A DNA stretch of 36,820 nt, taken from positions 362,886-399,705 of the forward strand of contig BFEA01000035.1 of NCBI GenBank assembly GCA_003427395.1. Reading direction: 5' to 3'. A program made the translations under genes and the position numbers. The notes below the pieces were generated by a model, which had not been told where the DNA came from, searched no databases, and saw only the letters and a list, made by a program, of their open reading frames with translations. Shown here in pieces: positions 19,380-29,552 of this stretch (position 1 is its first letter; each line of letters opens with the position of its first letter). This stretch comes from Chara braunii. Taxonomy: Eukaryota; Streptophyta; Charophyceae; Charales; Characeae.

Positions 19380-19765
19380 AAAATTATGAAGTGAGAGTTT
19401 TGGGCAGTCTGAAAATCCTGAATGGTCCTGAAGTGGTGAAAGGTCCGAAGACCCTGAAAACCACCTGTTTAGGCAAGCTGCATCTTGAAGTGGTGAAGGG
19501 TGTCCTGAAGTGGTCAAGTGAGAGTTTTGGGCAGTTTGAAAATCCTGAATGGTCCTGAAGTGGTGAAAGGTCCGAAGACCATGAAAACCACCCTTCACCA
19601 CTTAAGGATGCAGCCTGCCTAAACAGGTGGTTTTCAGGGTTTTGGGAGCTTTCACCACTTCAAGACCATTTAGGATCTTCAGACCTGAATGGTCCTGAAG
19701 TGGTGAAAGGTCCGAAGACCCTGAAAACCAGCTGTTTAGGGAGGCTGCATCCTCAAGTGGTGATG
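19380..19765. repeat. Four-copy repeat cluster with the third copy inverted
   Basis: A module beginning CTGAATGGTCCTGAAGTGG and containing GGTCCGAAGACCCTGAAAAC and TGTTTAGGCAAGCTGCAT occurs at about 19418-19516, 19545-19590 (truncated) and 19686-19765. It is also present in reverse complement at about 19588-19685. Copies 2 and 3 meet tail-to-tail at the same few bases. The cluster lies between gag and protease of element C and has no coding capacity. Confidence 0.85.
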
Positions 19766-19849
19766 AAAAATACGACTGTTGTCAACCTTCTCTCAGTTCA
19801 GCAGGGATGGTCGCTACCTCTACTGACGTGCTTAATTTTTTTAACTGTT

Positions 19850-20400
19850 GTTGTTGTTATTGTGCCAAGAGGGACAATCCTTGACAAAATGTGTGCCTTC
19901 ACGTCTGAGGCAACTCCATTATCCTTCCTTTTTTGTCATGTCCGAGTATCAGATCTCTCCAGGGGAAAGAGGCACGATCCATGGGATTTGCTGGACACAT
20001 GGCAACTTAGGGCATATTCTTCCTCTGCTGACCATTGGGGTGCTTGCCAGACCCCTTAGGATTAGAGGACTTATGGGGCTGCCACTGACCTTGGCCTCTT
20101 GCAGGGTAGCCTGGCCTGGTCTTGACCAGCTGCTTCTGCATCTTGACCAGTTGAGGGAACAGATCCTCCCTGGTGAGAGCCTGCAGAGTCATCATCACAC
20201 CCCATGGCATACATGCCTCCCTTTCCCTTCCTCCTATTTTGGGAAGAGGAGGTGCTTCCCTTATAGGAAGAGGTCTGGAGATGGAAGGTGGCCTCTATAT
20301 CCAGCATTGCCCTACCAAAAAATCCAATCCTTGTGGCCTGCTGTGATAACCCGTCCAAACACGGACTGAAACACTCAGCTGATTTCTGAGTTTTGCTCAT
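19850..20400 (-). pseudogene. gag: Gag C-terminal part with degenerate zinc knuckle, element C
   Basis: Read downward, the frame from 20400 gives a region with AMLDIEATFHLQTSSYKGS and a basic NRRKGKGG patch. A shifted frame gives Gln/Gly-rich ARGQGQWQPHKSSNPKGSG. Further down CLRREGTHFVKDC (about 19912-19875) looks like a CCHC knuckle that lost its second Cys and one spacer residue. This is the expected order for the nucleocapsid end of Gag upstream of the DCG protease. Stops and frameshifts break it. Confidence 0.55.
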
Positions 20401-20404
20401 AAGA

Positions 20405-21540
20405 CTGAATGCCCTACTGAGTTCCCCGCCTGCTAAGTCTGTGTGTGTGTGTGCTTGCTAGACTGCATGTCTGTCTGAGTGCTGGTTGGCTTGCGTGTGT
20501 GACCATGCCTGTCTGAGTGCTGGTTGGTATGAATGTGTGTGTGTGTGGCCCGCCAGGGCACTTGTTCGTTTGTTGGGCCCTCAGGGCCGGTACTTACCTG
20601 TGGCCGTGGCTTCGAAGGGTTGCAGCAGGGAAAAAGCACTCAAGTAGCGGGTAGGTCGGTACCACACCCGGCAGGGGGGTAAATAATAAATATGCAGGTA
20701 CCGGAGGCCGAGCAGAAGAAGACAAAAGTGGCATCTTTAGAGGCCGGTAGTGTAGGCTAGGTCTAGCGGGTACCAATCTGAGTCTAGGGCCTGTAGGGGC
20801 AATATCAGAGTCTGCCAAAAGGAGGAAGAGGTACCGGTTGCTTGGGAAGGCCACCGGCCTGGAAGTCACCGCCCAAGAGGCAAAGCAGGCCGGTATATCT
20901 TCCGGCCGGTCGGAAGACCCGGCCTCTTTTTCGGTGTGTAATTTTGGCGACACACTGGTGGAGCGCTGGAGGGAGTAGCGCTGGGTTGGAGTTGCGCTGT
21001 TGGGGAGGAAGAAGAAGGACACGAAGGAGGAAGGAGGAAGGAAGGAGGAAGGGGGAGGAGCGCCGAGGGTACTTACTTGGCTATGGTGACAGCCATCTTC
21101 ATCACCTTGGTGGGCGTTGCTGCAAGGAGTCCCCAACCAGGGGAGCTACACCAAGAAGTTTCAAGGCAAGGCTGGGCATGGCGGCCTGAGCTGGAGCAGC
21201 CATAGCTGCTCTGAATTGTCCTTTGGACATCGGAGCAAGGCCTAGTAGTCCGCCATAGCCTCGGCCTATGTGTGTGAAGAGTGGGGGAGGCAGCCATGGC
21301 TATGGTGGACCTTGAGTGATACCTGCAGTAGAAAAGGGACTCGGACATGATTCTGGACCAGTCATTCAACATTGTATTATTATTTCTTGTATGAATAAGA
21401 GAAGGGGGAGATAAGGAGGAGGAGATTGTTGGGCGAAGAAGAAGAGCCTTGTCATTATCTTTGCTGGTGTACATCTTCTTCTTCTTCTTTCTTACTTCTT
21501 CTTCTTCTTCTACTCCTCTCTCACCTCTCAAGTTCATTCA
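20405..21540. other. Non-coding, foldback-containing insertion between gag parts of element C
   Basis: This block separates two gag segments that should be contiguous, so it is probably inserted DNA. It contains a direct repeat TGTCTGAGTGCTGGTTGG (near 20472 and 20508). Inverted repeats include CTTGGG/CCCAAG enclosing AGGCC-ACC-GGCCT (about 20849-20877) and CTTCCG/CGGAAG (about 20900-20918). GCCATAGC words occur at 21199 and 21252; the first is the core of a perfect 7-bp stem GAGCAGC-CATA-GCTGCTC. A CTT-rich tract lies at 21475-21515. Confidence 0.5.
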
Positions 21541-21733
21541 TTTCTTTCTGCAATTGGATGGCATTGTACTTTCCAGTGGATGCGTATCTCGAAATTGGCC
21601 AGGGTCTTAACACTGCAGTAAAAAGGGCCTTTGCATATGTCTCTGGAGCAGCCATGACAAACCATGTCAGTTTATGCTGCTCAGACATTTGCAAACCAGG
21701 TGTGGAGGTGAGTCTTTCCCACTCTGCATAGAG

Positions 21734-22688
21734 CTAGGAGAGGGTACTTCGCCATTTGGTCTGGCCAATTCTCACAAGCTCACCTATAGCCTTGTGGGCT
21801 TTCTCCTTGTCTGCAAACCTGGTTTCCAGGCCCTCAAAAATGGCATCCAGACCAGTCACAACAATCCAGTCCGCTAGCTGCTTCTGGGCCTTACTGGCCT
21901 CAAAACTGGCCCACTTCAGCGCAGCACCTCCAAGGAGGGCCACTGTGGCACGTGCCTTGTCCACTTCTGGACAGGTATAGCCCCTGAGGTATGATCTTAT
22001 CTAGGCTAGCCAGTCTGAGACGTCCACTTTGGAATCCTCCTAAATGAACTTCTCAGCCACCTTGGGGAACCACAGTTCTGGCTGCGTTGAGCTGGATCTC
22101 GATCCCCCTGTGGGCACAGTTCCAACAATCAGTGTCACCTTCTCTTTTGGAAGAGAGAGGAGGCTGGATCTTGGGGGAGCTAGGACATGAAGTGAGTGGA
22201 GGAGTGGGTGCAGGAGGCTGGTTGGAAGTGAGAGGAGTAGTAGACCGAGAAGAGAGTGCGGGAGGACGGGGAAAGTGCTAACAGCTGCTGCAGAGTGTTG
22301 TCTATTGAGGCCAATCTGGACTCCACTACTAAGATCCGTTCATCCCAGGCCGTAAAGACGTCCCGGGTATGAGCGGATTCCAGCAGAACCCACCTTGCCA
22401 GTTTCTGAGTAACACCAGAAACTTTGTCATCAATGGTAGCTCTTGTTAAAATTTCCAGCAGTTCAGATGTTTTGCATGCTTCTTTTCCCTTCCTTACTGC
22501 TTCCGCTTTTCCCTTTTTCACTCGGTCTAATTCTCACTGTGCATCTGCGACAGCTTTCTCTACTGCCTGCAAAGCAGCATCCACAAAATCCTGTTCAGAG
22601 GGGGGGTTCTGTTCTTCCCCTCTGTCACAGGTTTCTCGGACACTTCCCCGCCTTCAGCAGGCTTCTTGGCCTTCTCCTCTTCAGCCAT
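21734..22688 (-). pseudogene. gag: Ty3/gypsy gag N-terminus and core, element C
   Basis: The likely start is the ATG at 22688-22686, giving MAEEEKAKKPAEGGEVSEKP. A frameshift follows within about 30 codons, then a helical DAALQAVEKAVADAQ segment, a stop, KKGKAEAVRKGKEACKTSEL and DERILVVESRLASIDNTLQQ (coiled-coil style). After a Ser/Pro-rich linker comes the gag core VDKARATVALLGGAALKWAS, GLDAIFEGLETRFADKEKAH and IGELVRIGQTKW, homologous to GGVAKEW and IGQKRWTS in element A. Frameshifts and stops occur at several points; no intact Gag can be read. Confidence 0.75.
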
Positions 22689-23023
22689 GATATTCTTTTC
22701 AAAAAAGATTTTGTTATCGAAGAAACAAACATAAAAAAAAAAACGGATTTTAGTTCACAACTTCACACACAGAGCACAGATAAACAGAATTTCTGAATTA
22801 GACAGTGCTGTTACTTACAAATTAGAAGGTTAGAATTACAGCAGATAGTGCTGAATGTCAAGAGGCAGTCCGGGAGGTTGCACGCTCAGGATAACAGCAA
22901 AACAGACCATGGGTTACCTTCACTGACCCTGCAACCGAATCAGAAAGGCAGATACCCTTTTCTGATCTGGCTCGCTGCAGAACCATACCGAAAACCATTG
23001 GCATTCATTCACCTGTTCACAGT

Positions 23024-23519
23024 AGCGAGTGCAGGTCCCAGGGCTCGATCTCTAGACTTAACCTTACCTGTGTACAGTATCTGCGTCGACCCCGAGAGTT
23101 GAACCCGTGACCTGTGTATTTGTAACAGTTGGAAGACTGTCGTAGGGTCCGTAGGTAGTAGGGGTTCGATCTGTAGACCTGTCGGGTAGGAGTCTTAGCA
23201 AGGTCTAGAAGTCGTAGCTCTAGCTCCTCCGAAAGGTCAAGGTCGTAGCTGCTACAGTCCTGAAGGGTCAAGGTCGTAGCTGCTACAGTATCGAAAGGCC
23301 AAGTCCACGGCCTTCCGAAAGGTCCTAGTAGTGGCCTTTCGAAGTTGCCCATGTTTAGGCTGAGGCAAGTGGGCAAGCGGTGGAGTCCACCCGTGCTGAG
23401 TCAGCAGTCCCAGTCCCAGTCAGTCCTAGTCCAGTCAAGCAAGTACTGCACGGGACTGTGTGCACCACAGCCATGGGAAAGGGGCAGACCAACGAGAGAC
23501 AGAAGTATAAATTAAGAGG
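23024..23519 (-). mobile_element. LTR tail/leader of element C
   Basis: In reverse complement this segment aligns with 1-418. Shared blocks include CTCTTAATTTATACTTC, TCGTTGGTCTGCCC, CTACAGATCGAACCCCT, AATACACAGGTCAC and GCAGATACTGTACA. It is longer than its partner mainly because of a 31-bp tandem duplication (GAAAGGTCAAGGTCGTAGC at 23231 and 23262). It lies directly upstream, in minus orientation, of the element C gag. Together with 1-418 it shows that elements A and C belong to the same lineage. Confidence 0.75.
23231..23292. repeat. 31-bp tandem duplication in the element C leader
   Basis: Units at 23231-23261 and 23262-23292 share GGTCAAGGTCGTAGCTGCTACAGT minus a few terminal mismatches. 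The partner leader at 1-418 lacks the second unit, so the duplication postdates the split of the two copies. Confidence 0.85.
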
Positions 23520-24089
23520 CAGCGCCCAGCTATTCATTCGTTCCTGCGTAAGCCATGCGGAAGCGCTGCCACAGCGACTTGTGCGAGGTGGTCTGCAGTG
23601 AGCCCGAAGACGAAGTGGGCAAGAAGGAGCTTAGCCATAGCGATAGGTTAGCAGCGGCCATAGCCGCCATAACATAGCTGTAGGCGGAGTGTAGTGTGTG
23701 TGTGTGTGTGTGTATGTATGTACGGAGTATCGCGCGTGGGATATCCAGGGTGATCCTGTGAGAGCGAACAAAGAGTTGTACAGGCGCTGAGCCGCCATAA
23801 CCATCTAAAGCGAGTTGAATCTGAACTGTGTTCTTGTTTGCCAAATCCCTGAGTTATGAGTGGGCGCTCGTCGCCAGCTTGCTGCGCAACCAGTTTACAT
23901 GCATGAGAAGTGTGAATGAAAGCGAGTCTGATTGCATTGGTATCGGAGCTGGTACCCGCTATTCCACGTGCGTCCGTCGTGTGCCGCAGGGAGAGCTACG
24001 CGCCATAGTCGAGGTCGCCATCGGAGAGGAAGTCCGCCATAGCGGATCTAGAGGTTGAAGAAGCTGCCGCGCGCACCTGCAAAGAAGAC

Positions 24090-24091
<2 letters not shown>
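23520..24091. other. Unassigned DNA with clustered GCCATAGC modules
   Basis: GCCATAGC occurs at 23634, 23657 and 24036, with near-matches at about 23667 and 24002. Two of the exact words are cores of small perfect stems with a CATA loop: GCGGC-CATA-GCCGC and TCCGC-CATA-GCGGA. A TG microsatellite lies at about 23692-23712. No gene could be supported. Confidence 0.5.
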
Positions 24092-24160
<69 letters not shown>

Positions 24161-24527
24161 NNNNNNNNNNNNNNNNNNNNNNNNNNNNNNNNNNNNNNNN
24201 NNNNNNNNNNNNNNNNNNNNNNNNNNNNNNNNNNNNNNNNNNNNNNNNNNNNNNNNNNNNNNNNNNNNNNNNNNNNNNNNNNNNNNNNNNNNNNNNNNNN
24301 NNNNNNNNNNNNNNNNNNNNNNNNNNNNNNNNNNNNNNNNNNNNNNNNNNNNNNNNNNNNNNNNNNNNNNNNNNNNNNNNNNNNNNNNNNNNNNNNNNNN
24401 NNNNNNNNNNNNNNNNNNNNNNNNNNNNNNNNNNNNNNNNNNNNNNNNNNNNNNNNNNNNNNNNNNNNNNNNNNNNNNNNNNNNNNNNNNNNNNNNNNNN
24501 NNNNNNNNNNNNNNNNNNNNNNNNNNN
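24092..24527. repeat. GA microsatellite running into a 367-bp assembly gap
   Basis: GA dinucleotides fill about 24092-24160 and lead straight into N bases at 24161-24527. The gap sits at a long simple repeat, so its length is not trustworthy. The apparent long frames across it (X residues) are meaningless. A further single N is at 24712, inside an A run. Confidence 0.95.
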
Positions 24528-24803
24528 GAGCAATACAAGATTGGTTGTCACGTACCTGTGAAGTCTGCTGTGCAGTCCAACATAGAAGAAGGAGGCGGCC
24601 ATAGCCGCGAAGCTCGACCACAGAGTGACGAAGGAGGAGAAAGAGAGGACAGAGGGGGAGACCGAGAAGAGTGAAGGAAGCCATAGCCGAGGAGGTGAAG
24701 GGAGAGACGGANAAAAAAAAAAAAAAAGAGAAAGAGAAGACAACCGGGGTGAAGGAGGCGGCGGCGAGGAAGGAGAAGACGGCAGCCATAGCTGACCGGG
24801 AGA
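24528..24803. repeat. GCTATGGC-centred degenerate repeat
   Basis: On the minus strand three units begin at about 24792, 24687 and 24605 with GCTATGGC followed by a C/T-rich stretch encoding short AMA(A/S)xF-like peptides. Spacings are 105 and 82 bp. The ATG has a favourable plant-type start context (GC-TATGG-C), but no unit remains open as a convincing gene. Confidence 0.5.
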
Positions 24804-24804
24804 G

Positions 24805-24905
24805 TTGACCGGAAGGGTTGACCGGGGGCGTTGACCGGAGTTGACCAGGAGTTGACCGGGGGTTGACTGCAGTGTTGACCAAGGCGTTGACCAAGACTGT
24901 TGACC
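24805..24905. promoter_or_regulatory. Array of nine TTGAC(C/T) W-box words, ~12-bp period
   Basis: TTGACC occurs at 24805, 24818, 24831, 24841, 24852, 24875, 24887 and 24900, and TTGACT at 24863, all on the plus strand. Spacings are 10-13 bp, close to one helical turn. The core TTGAC(C/T) is the binding site of WRKY transcription factors in land plants and other streptophytes. The array lies just upstream of the leader of element B. It could be a minisatellite with fortuitous W-boxes or an enhancer in the element's U3 region; the sequence alone does not decide. Confidence 0.6.
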
Positions 24906-24949
24906 AAGCTGGAGCCAGTATAATTTCGCCAAGCCTTCAGCCTATCCCC

Positions 24950-25505
24950 TTGCCCTATGGATGTGCACAGACCCTGTGGTACTTGCTGAGTCAAGTTTGT
25001 CTGTCTCTTCTTTCTGCATTGAGTCTCTTTTTGTCCAGGTGATAGGACTCTGTGGATGAAGGATAGGGCATTGTTGACCAAACCCACACGGGCTGAGTAG
25101 GGCTAAAGACTGTGTCTGACGATTGGACAGTCCTGGAGGACACGAACCCTCCCAAGGACCGGTACTGACCGGCGGGCTGCTCGGTGTGGCACGGTAGGCC
25201 CAAAAGCCGAGCTGTGGGCTGCACAACAGGCCGTCTAAGTCTTGAGAGGACCTGCTGATCGCGTCGTCCTGTCTGCGACGTTAAAGAATTTCTGGGAGTT
25301 ACGGGGGATCTCCTTAAATGCCTCCTGATCAGCAACAGGTCCTGTAGTGACAACCTTAGAGTAGGTATAGGCTAGAGACCCTAGTTGACAGGATCCTGTC
25401 CGGATTCTGTGGTCCTTAGATTGAGTCAGTAGGTGGAGTCAGTCAGGGGCAGTAGAGTCTAAGTGGTGAGGAGTGGAACCATTGTTCGGTTGTGCACTAG
25501 ACACC
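24950..25505 (+). mobile_element. LTR tail/leader of Ty3/gypsy element B
   Basis: The block CCCTGTGGTACTTGCTG near 24970 matches the leader of element A near 69-86 and resembles that of element C. The rest diverges. It ends at the gag start codon. No clean LTR terminus (TG...CA) with a second copy was found downstream of pol, where the element is truncated. Confidence 0.5.
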
Positions 25506-27440
25506 ATGGTTGACACCCGTAGTGGGAAGAGTACTGCCCCCTACACCCAAGCTCAATAGGAGCAAGCCGCCGCCATACTGAGGGAGAGAAGGGAGAAGAA
25601 GGAGCTCCTCAAGCAAGCAAAGTTGAAGGCGATAGCGGAGGAGCAGGCGGCGAAGAAGAAGCTGGAGGAAGAGATGAGGAGATTAGAGCAGGAGGAGGAA
25701 GAGAAGAGGAGGGCTGCTGAAGAAGAAGCAGCAGAAGAGGAGGAAGAAGTAGAAGACGTACCCCTCGACAAGAGACGCAGGGAAGCACGAGGGGAAAGCA
25801 GTGGCGCAAAGGGAGAGGATGCGTGGATGCAGAAAAAGATTAGCGAGTGGGTAGCTAATTTATCCCTGGGGGAGGATGAGGAGGCACTGCTGTATGTGCC
25901 TCAGGACGAGAGAAGCATTCGCCAGGGAGCTGGAAGCGATGGAGGAGCCCCTGGACCACCAGACAGAAGATGAAAAGAGATTGGAGTGGAAGTTACGGCT
26001 GACCAGGGAGAAGAAGAGGAGGAGGGAAGAAGCCAACCGGGTGGCTAGAGAGGTGGAGAAAGTCCGGGCTTGCAAACAAGAGGTGCAGGCACAGGCAGCG
26101 ACCTCCGCGAAGTTAGACAAGATTTTGGGGTACCTTGAGGTTCTGAGCGAGGCCTGGCTTGAGGAGCATCAGGCCAACAAGGGTCAAGATGTGACCCTTC
26201 ATGCCATCCGGTCAGGGTTTAGAGAGTTTGCGCGCGGCGTGGTGACCCACGCCGGGACCGAAGAAAAGAGATTGAAGGAAGGCGTAGAGAAGTTCCGCGC
26301 CGTGGTGGCCACAATAGAGGCCGCGTCGCGTCCCCCCCGCAAAGAGTTTGTCAAGCTCAAATTTCTTGACGCTTATAGCGGGGAAAAAGACGATAGTTTT
26401 GATAATTGGGAGGCTAGCATTAATACATATGTCTATGTACAACATATTGCCCCAGAGGAACAAGTCCTCGTAGCCTTCCACACATTGAAGGACGAAGTGG
26501 CCAGCTTCGCCAGGTCCCTTGCGCGCGCCGCTGATTGCGAGCATAATATGATTGCTTATTCTAGGCTCACCCCTCTCTCCACTTTCCTCCAACTCCTGCG
26601 TGAGAGGTTCGCTGACGTCACAAGAGGCATCAGGGCCTCTGACAAGCTCCAAACCATCCACTCGCGACAGTGGAGGAGTACGCAAGCACTCAAAGCTGTC
26701 ATGGACGACTTGGTCGCCGTCCCAGACCACGGGGGCACTGAGACCCAATTGGTCCAACTGTTTTATCGTGCCAGGCCGGAGCCTTTGCGAGAGCATTTCT
26801 TTGACAAGACCCACCAGGCCAACATCACGTATGACGCGTTGAGTAGAGAAGTGGTCCTGTTTGAGGCCAAGTCCATGCCAGTTTCCACTTTTCGGCATAA
26901 GGACTTAGATAAGGGCAAAAAGTGGAAAGGTCGTACCATCTCTAGCCAGGTTAGGGCCAAGGATCATCTGATCCTTACGTTAAATGAAGGTGGTACATAC
27001 GAAGTCCAGTATAGGCCAGGGGAGGACCTATGTTGCTGTCGCGGCCGGAGGGAGGCCGCAAGGTAGAGGCGGAGGCCAGGGCCAAAGGGGTCAGGCCACA
27101 GGTGGTCGAGGACCGGGCGCACAGGGGGTTGGCGGCCAAAGGAACCGCCAAGAGGGAGGTAGGGGTCATGGTCCCCCGCCAAATCTTCAAGGTCCTAGTC
27201 AGTCCCCGCAACGACGAGGTGGAGGATCACCTCAGAGGAGAGGAGGTTGGCACCCAGGTTGGTCACAAGGCCAACCTTGGGAAGATCTGGGCCTGGACCA
27301 GTGGGTATGGCAACAACGTATGGACCAGGGTCAGTGCATATATTGCGGTGACCCGGCCCATATCATTAAATATTATCCTAAGTACAGAGAGGCCCGATGG
27401 GCTGCCCAGGAGTCAAAAGGCAGCCGCCGATAGGGGTCGC
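25506..27440 (+). pseudogene. gag: Ty3/gypsy gag, element B (early stop, frameshifts, altered knuckle)
   Basis: Starts MVDTRSGKSTAPYTQAQ at 25506, with TAG at 25557-25559 as codon 18. The same frame continues with a strongly charged coiled coil (REKKELLKQAKLKAIAEEQA, then Glu/Arg runs) to about 25900. A frameshift leads to 25876-27066, which holds the gag core: FVKLKFLDAYSGEKDDSFDN, APEEQVLVAFHTLKDEVASF, THQANITYDALSREVVLFEA. A second frameshift leads to 26984-27433, a Gly/Arg/Gln-rich basic tail ending in a knuckle. That knuckle reads CIYCGDPAHIIKYY (27335-27376): the final metal-binding Cys of CX2CX4HX4C is Tyr, so zinc binding should be impaired. Confidence 0.9.
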
Positions 27441-27505
27441 AACTGCCCCTACTCCTAGGCCATGTGGGGAAGTGAGCGCGCGCGAACAGGAAACTCCCAC
27501 ACCAC

Positions 27506-28205
27506 ATGTGCCTTCGGCAGAGGTTGCAGGCCGGTGCCGCTAGCTGTCCAGAGACTGCTTGTGTTACCGTCTCTCTAGGCACTTCCCTCACAAGCGTGGT
27601 AGAAGAGTTGAAGGAGAGGATGCCTGCCTGGGCCAAAATGAAGAAGGATAGTAAGGGACAACTAGTCTTAGTGGATGTAGAGGTCTTTAGAAGTAGAGTA
27701 GGGACCCTTATAGATTCAGGGGCTACCCGCAATAATATTAGCCATAAAGCGCTGAAGAAGCTAAGGCTAGGGTTAAAAGTCCAAAAGTTGGTAGACCCCC
27801 GCAGACAGCCGCACTATGCGTGTTGAGGACTACATAGAGGGAGTCCGAGCGTATTTCTACCTAGAGAAAGATGGGAAGGTGGAGAAAGTTCTCCATTCCC
27901 TGACTCTCCTCGTACAGAACGATCTTTCTTTCGACATAGTCCTAGGTATGGACTGGGGAGAGGCAGCAAGGGCCACACTTCACCTGAGAGAACATGAGTG
28001 TAGGCTCCCTAGTCCGACAGGCGAGGTTAAGACTGCGTGCCTGTTCCATGTGTCAGGACTAGACAACTCCTTGACTGCCCGCCTGTTCCATGTGTCAGGA
28101 CTAGATAACTCCTTGGCACATTGTTGTCTCAGTGCTCCCGCGTTCGCGCGATTAGGAGCAGTTACAGGAGCAGGTCTTTGTAGCTTATGTGAGGCCTGTC
28201 ACTGA
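27506..28205 (+). pseudogene. pol: Aspartic protease region, element B (DSG intact, frame split)
   Basis: GTLIDSGATRNNISHKALKK places the catalytic Asp-Ser-Gly at 27713-27721, unaltered, followed by LRLGLKVQKL. The frame then stops at 27826. The second half continues in frame 3 (27816-28205) with VEDYIEGVRAYFYL, VLHSLTLLVQNDLSFDIVLG and MDW, the flap-to-C-terminal part of the fold. A 42-bp in-frame duplication (28039-28080, 28081-28116) repeats LFHVSGLDNSL. Upstream GTG/ATG choices are uncertain because this is normally translated as part of a polyprotein. Confidence 0.85.
28039..28116. repeat. 42-bp in-frame tandem duplication in pol of element B
   Basis: The unit beginning GCCTGTTCCATGTGTCAGG is at 28039-28080; the second copy (35 bp recognisable, one transition) starts at 28081. 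It adds 14 codons, duplicating LFHVSGLDNSL. Confidence 0.9.
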
Positions 28206-28387
28206 GCCTTAAGAAAAGGAGCCCGTAGACCTAGCTATTGCCAAGCTGCTGGAAGAGTTCAAAGACCTTGCAGAGCCTCCGTCAGGAGTAGTGCCGTGGC
28301 CGATCCAGCACACGATAGAGATAGAGCCTGGCAGTAGAACTCCTAAGGGAGCAGCTTACATGATGTCCCTAAGGGAGTTAGGAGTAG

Positions 28388-29383
28388 CTTAAGCAGTTAG
28401 ACGACCTCCTCGAAAAGGGTTGGATTAGGCCCAGTTCATCTCCTTTTGGAGCACCAGTACTATTTGTCCCCAAGAAGGAAGGAGAATTGTGTATGTGTAT
28501 AGATTATAGGGGTCTGGATGCGATCACGGTAAAGAATGCTGAGCCACTGCCCAGGATAGACGATCTCTTAGATCGGGTGCAGGGTTGCAAATATTTTTCA
28601 ATGATCAATTTGAAGTCCGGATATCATCAGATAGAGGTCCATCCTGATGATCAGTACAAGACTGCGTTCCGGACTAGGTATGGGCACTACGAGTTCATAG
28701 TGATGCCCTTTGGACCGACCAACGCGCCTGCTACATTCCAACGTTGTATGAATGATCTGTTTAGGCCGTGGTTAGATAGATTTGTCGTCGTGTATTTAGA
28801 TGACATCTTAGTGCTCAGTAGGACCCTCCAAGAGCACCAGGGTCATTTGAGGCAGGTCTTGGAGAAGCTGAGAGAGGCTAACTTCAAGATCAACGCGAAG
28901 AAGTGCAAGTGGGCCAAGACACAAGTCTTGTACTTGGGCCACATTTTAAACGGAGATGGCATTAAGCCTGAGGACAGTAAGATAGCGGCGATTAGAGATT
29001 GGCCGACGCCCCGCACATTGACTGAGTTGCAGTCGTTCCTAGGTCTGGCCAATTACTATAGGAAGTTCGTGAGGAACTTCTCGACTATCGCCGCTCCCCT
29101 TCGCAGGTTGCTCAAGAAAGAGGCAATTTGGCAATGGGATAAAGATTGTACTTCTGCGCTAAAGAAGTTAAAGTGCGCATTGATAGAATATCTTGTCGTC
29201 AAAGTCGCAGATCCGTCCTTGCCATTTGTCGTCACCACGGACGCGAGTCAGTATGGGATAGGCGTCGTGTTACAACAGGACGACGACAATGGCTATAGAC
29301 CCGTAGAGTTTATGTCAGCGAGGATGCCCTCAGAGAAGGTAGCCACCTCGACGTATGAGAGAGAACTCTACGGTCTCAGGTAG
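28388..29383 (+). pseudogene. pol: Reverse transcriptase and start of RNase H, element B (best preserved)
   Basis: The open frame follows a TAG at 28385-28387 and runs [40 protein letters not shown], then [40 protein letters not shown]. The catalytic box is VVYLDDILV, with YLDD at 28793-28804. Then come [40 protein letters not shown] and the connection domain. RNase H starts with [16 protein letters not shown] and [10 protein letters not shown] and ends at TAG 29381-29383. All RT motifs look intact. Upstream (28205-28390) the linker ELLEEFKDLAEPP-like sequence is frameshifted. Confidence 0.93.
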
Positions 29384-29402
29384 GCCTTAGAGCACTGGAA
29401 GC

Positions 29403-29552
29403 ATTACCTGCTTGGGAGGCACTTCAAGGTGCATTCAGACCACGAGACCCCTAGGTGGTTGAAGACACAGGCCAAAATTACCTGCTTGGGAGGCACTTCA
29501 AGATGTATTCAGACCACGAGACCCCTAGGTGGTTGAAGACACAGGCCAAAAT
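29403..29552. repeat. 74-bp tandem duplication in the RNase H region of element B
   Basis: ATTACCTGCTTGGGAGGCAC begins at 29403 and again at 29477. The copies agree over 74 bp except for a few transitions (AAGGTGCAT versus AAGATGTAT). Since 74 is not a multiple of three it shifts the frame. The downstream pol frame is entered only from the second copy. Confidence 0.93.

Noticed and set aside
20842-21189. 115-codon plus-strand frame
   Set aside because: Arg/Gly/Glu-rich composition in a purine-rich insertion, no domain, and the DNA is probably inserted within element C.
23959-24932. Open frames of up to 311 codons on the minus strand
   Set aside because: They cross the 367-base N gap and GA repeats, so most residues are undefined.
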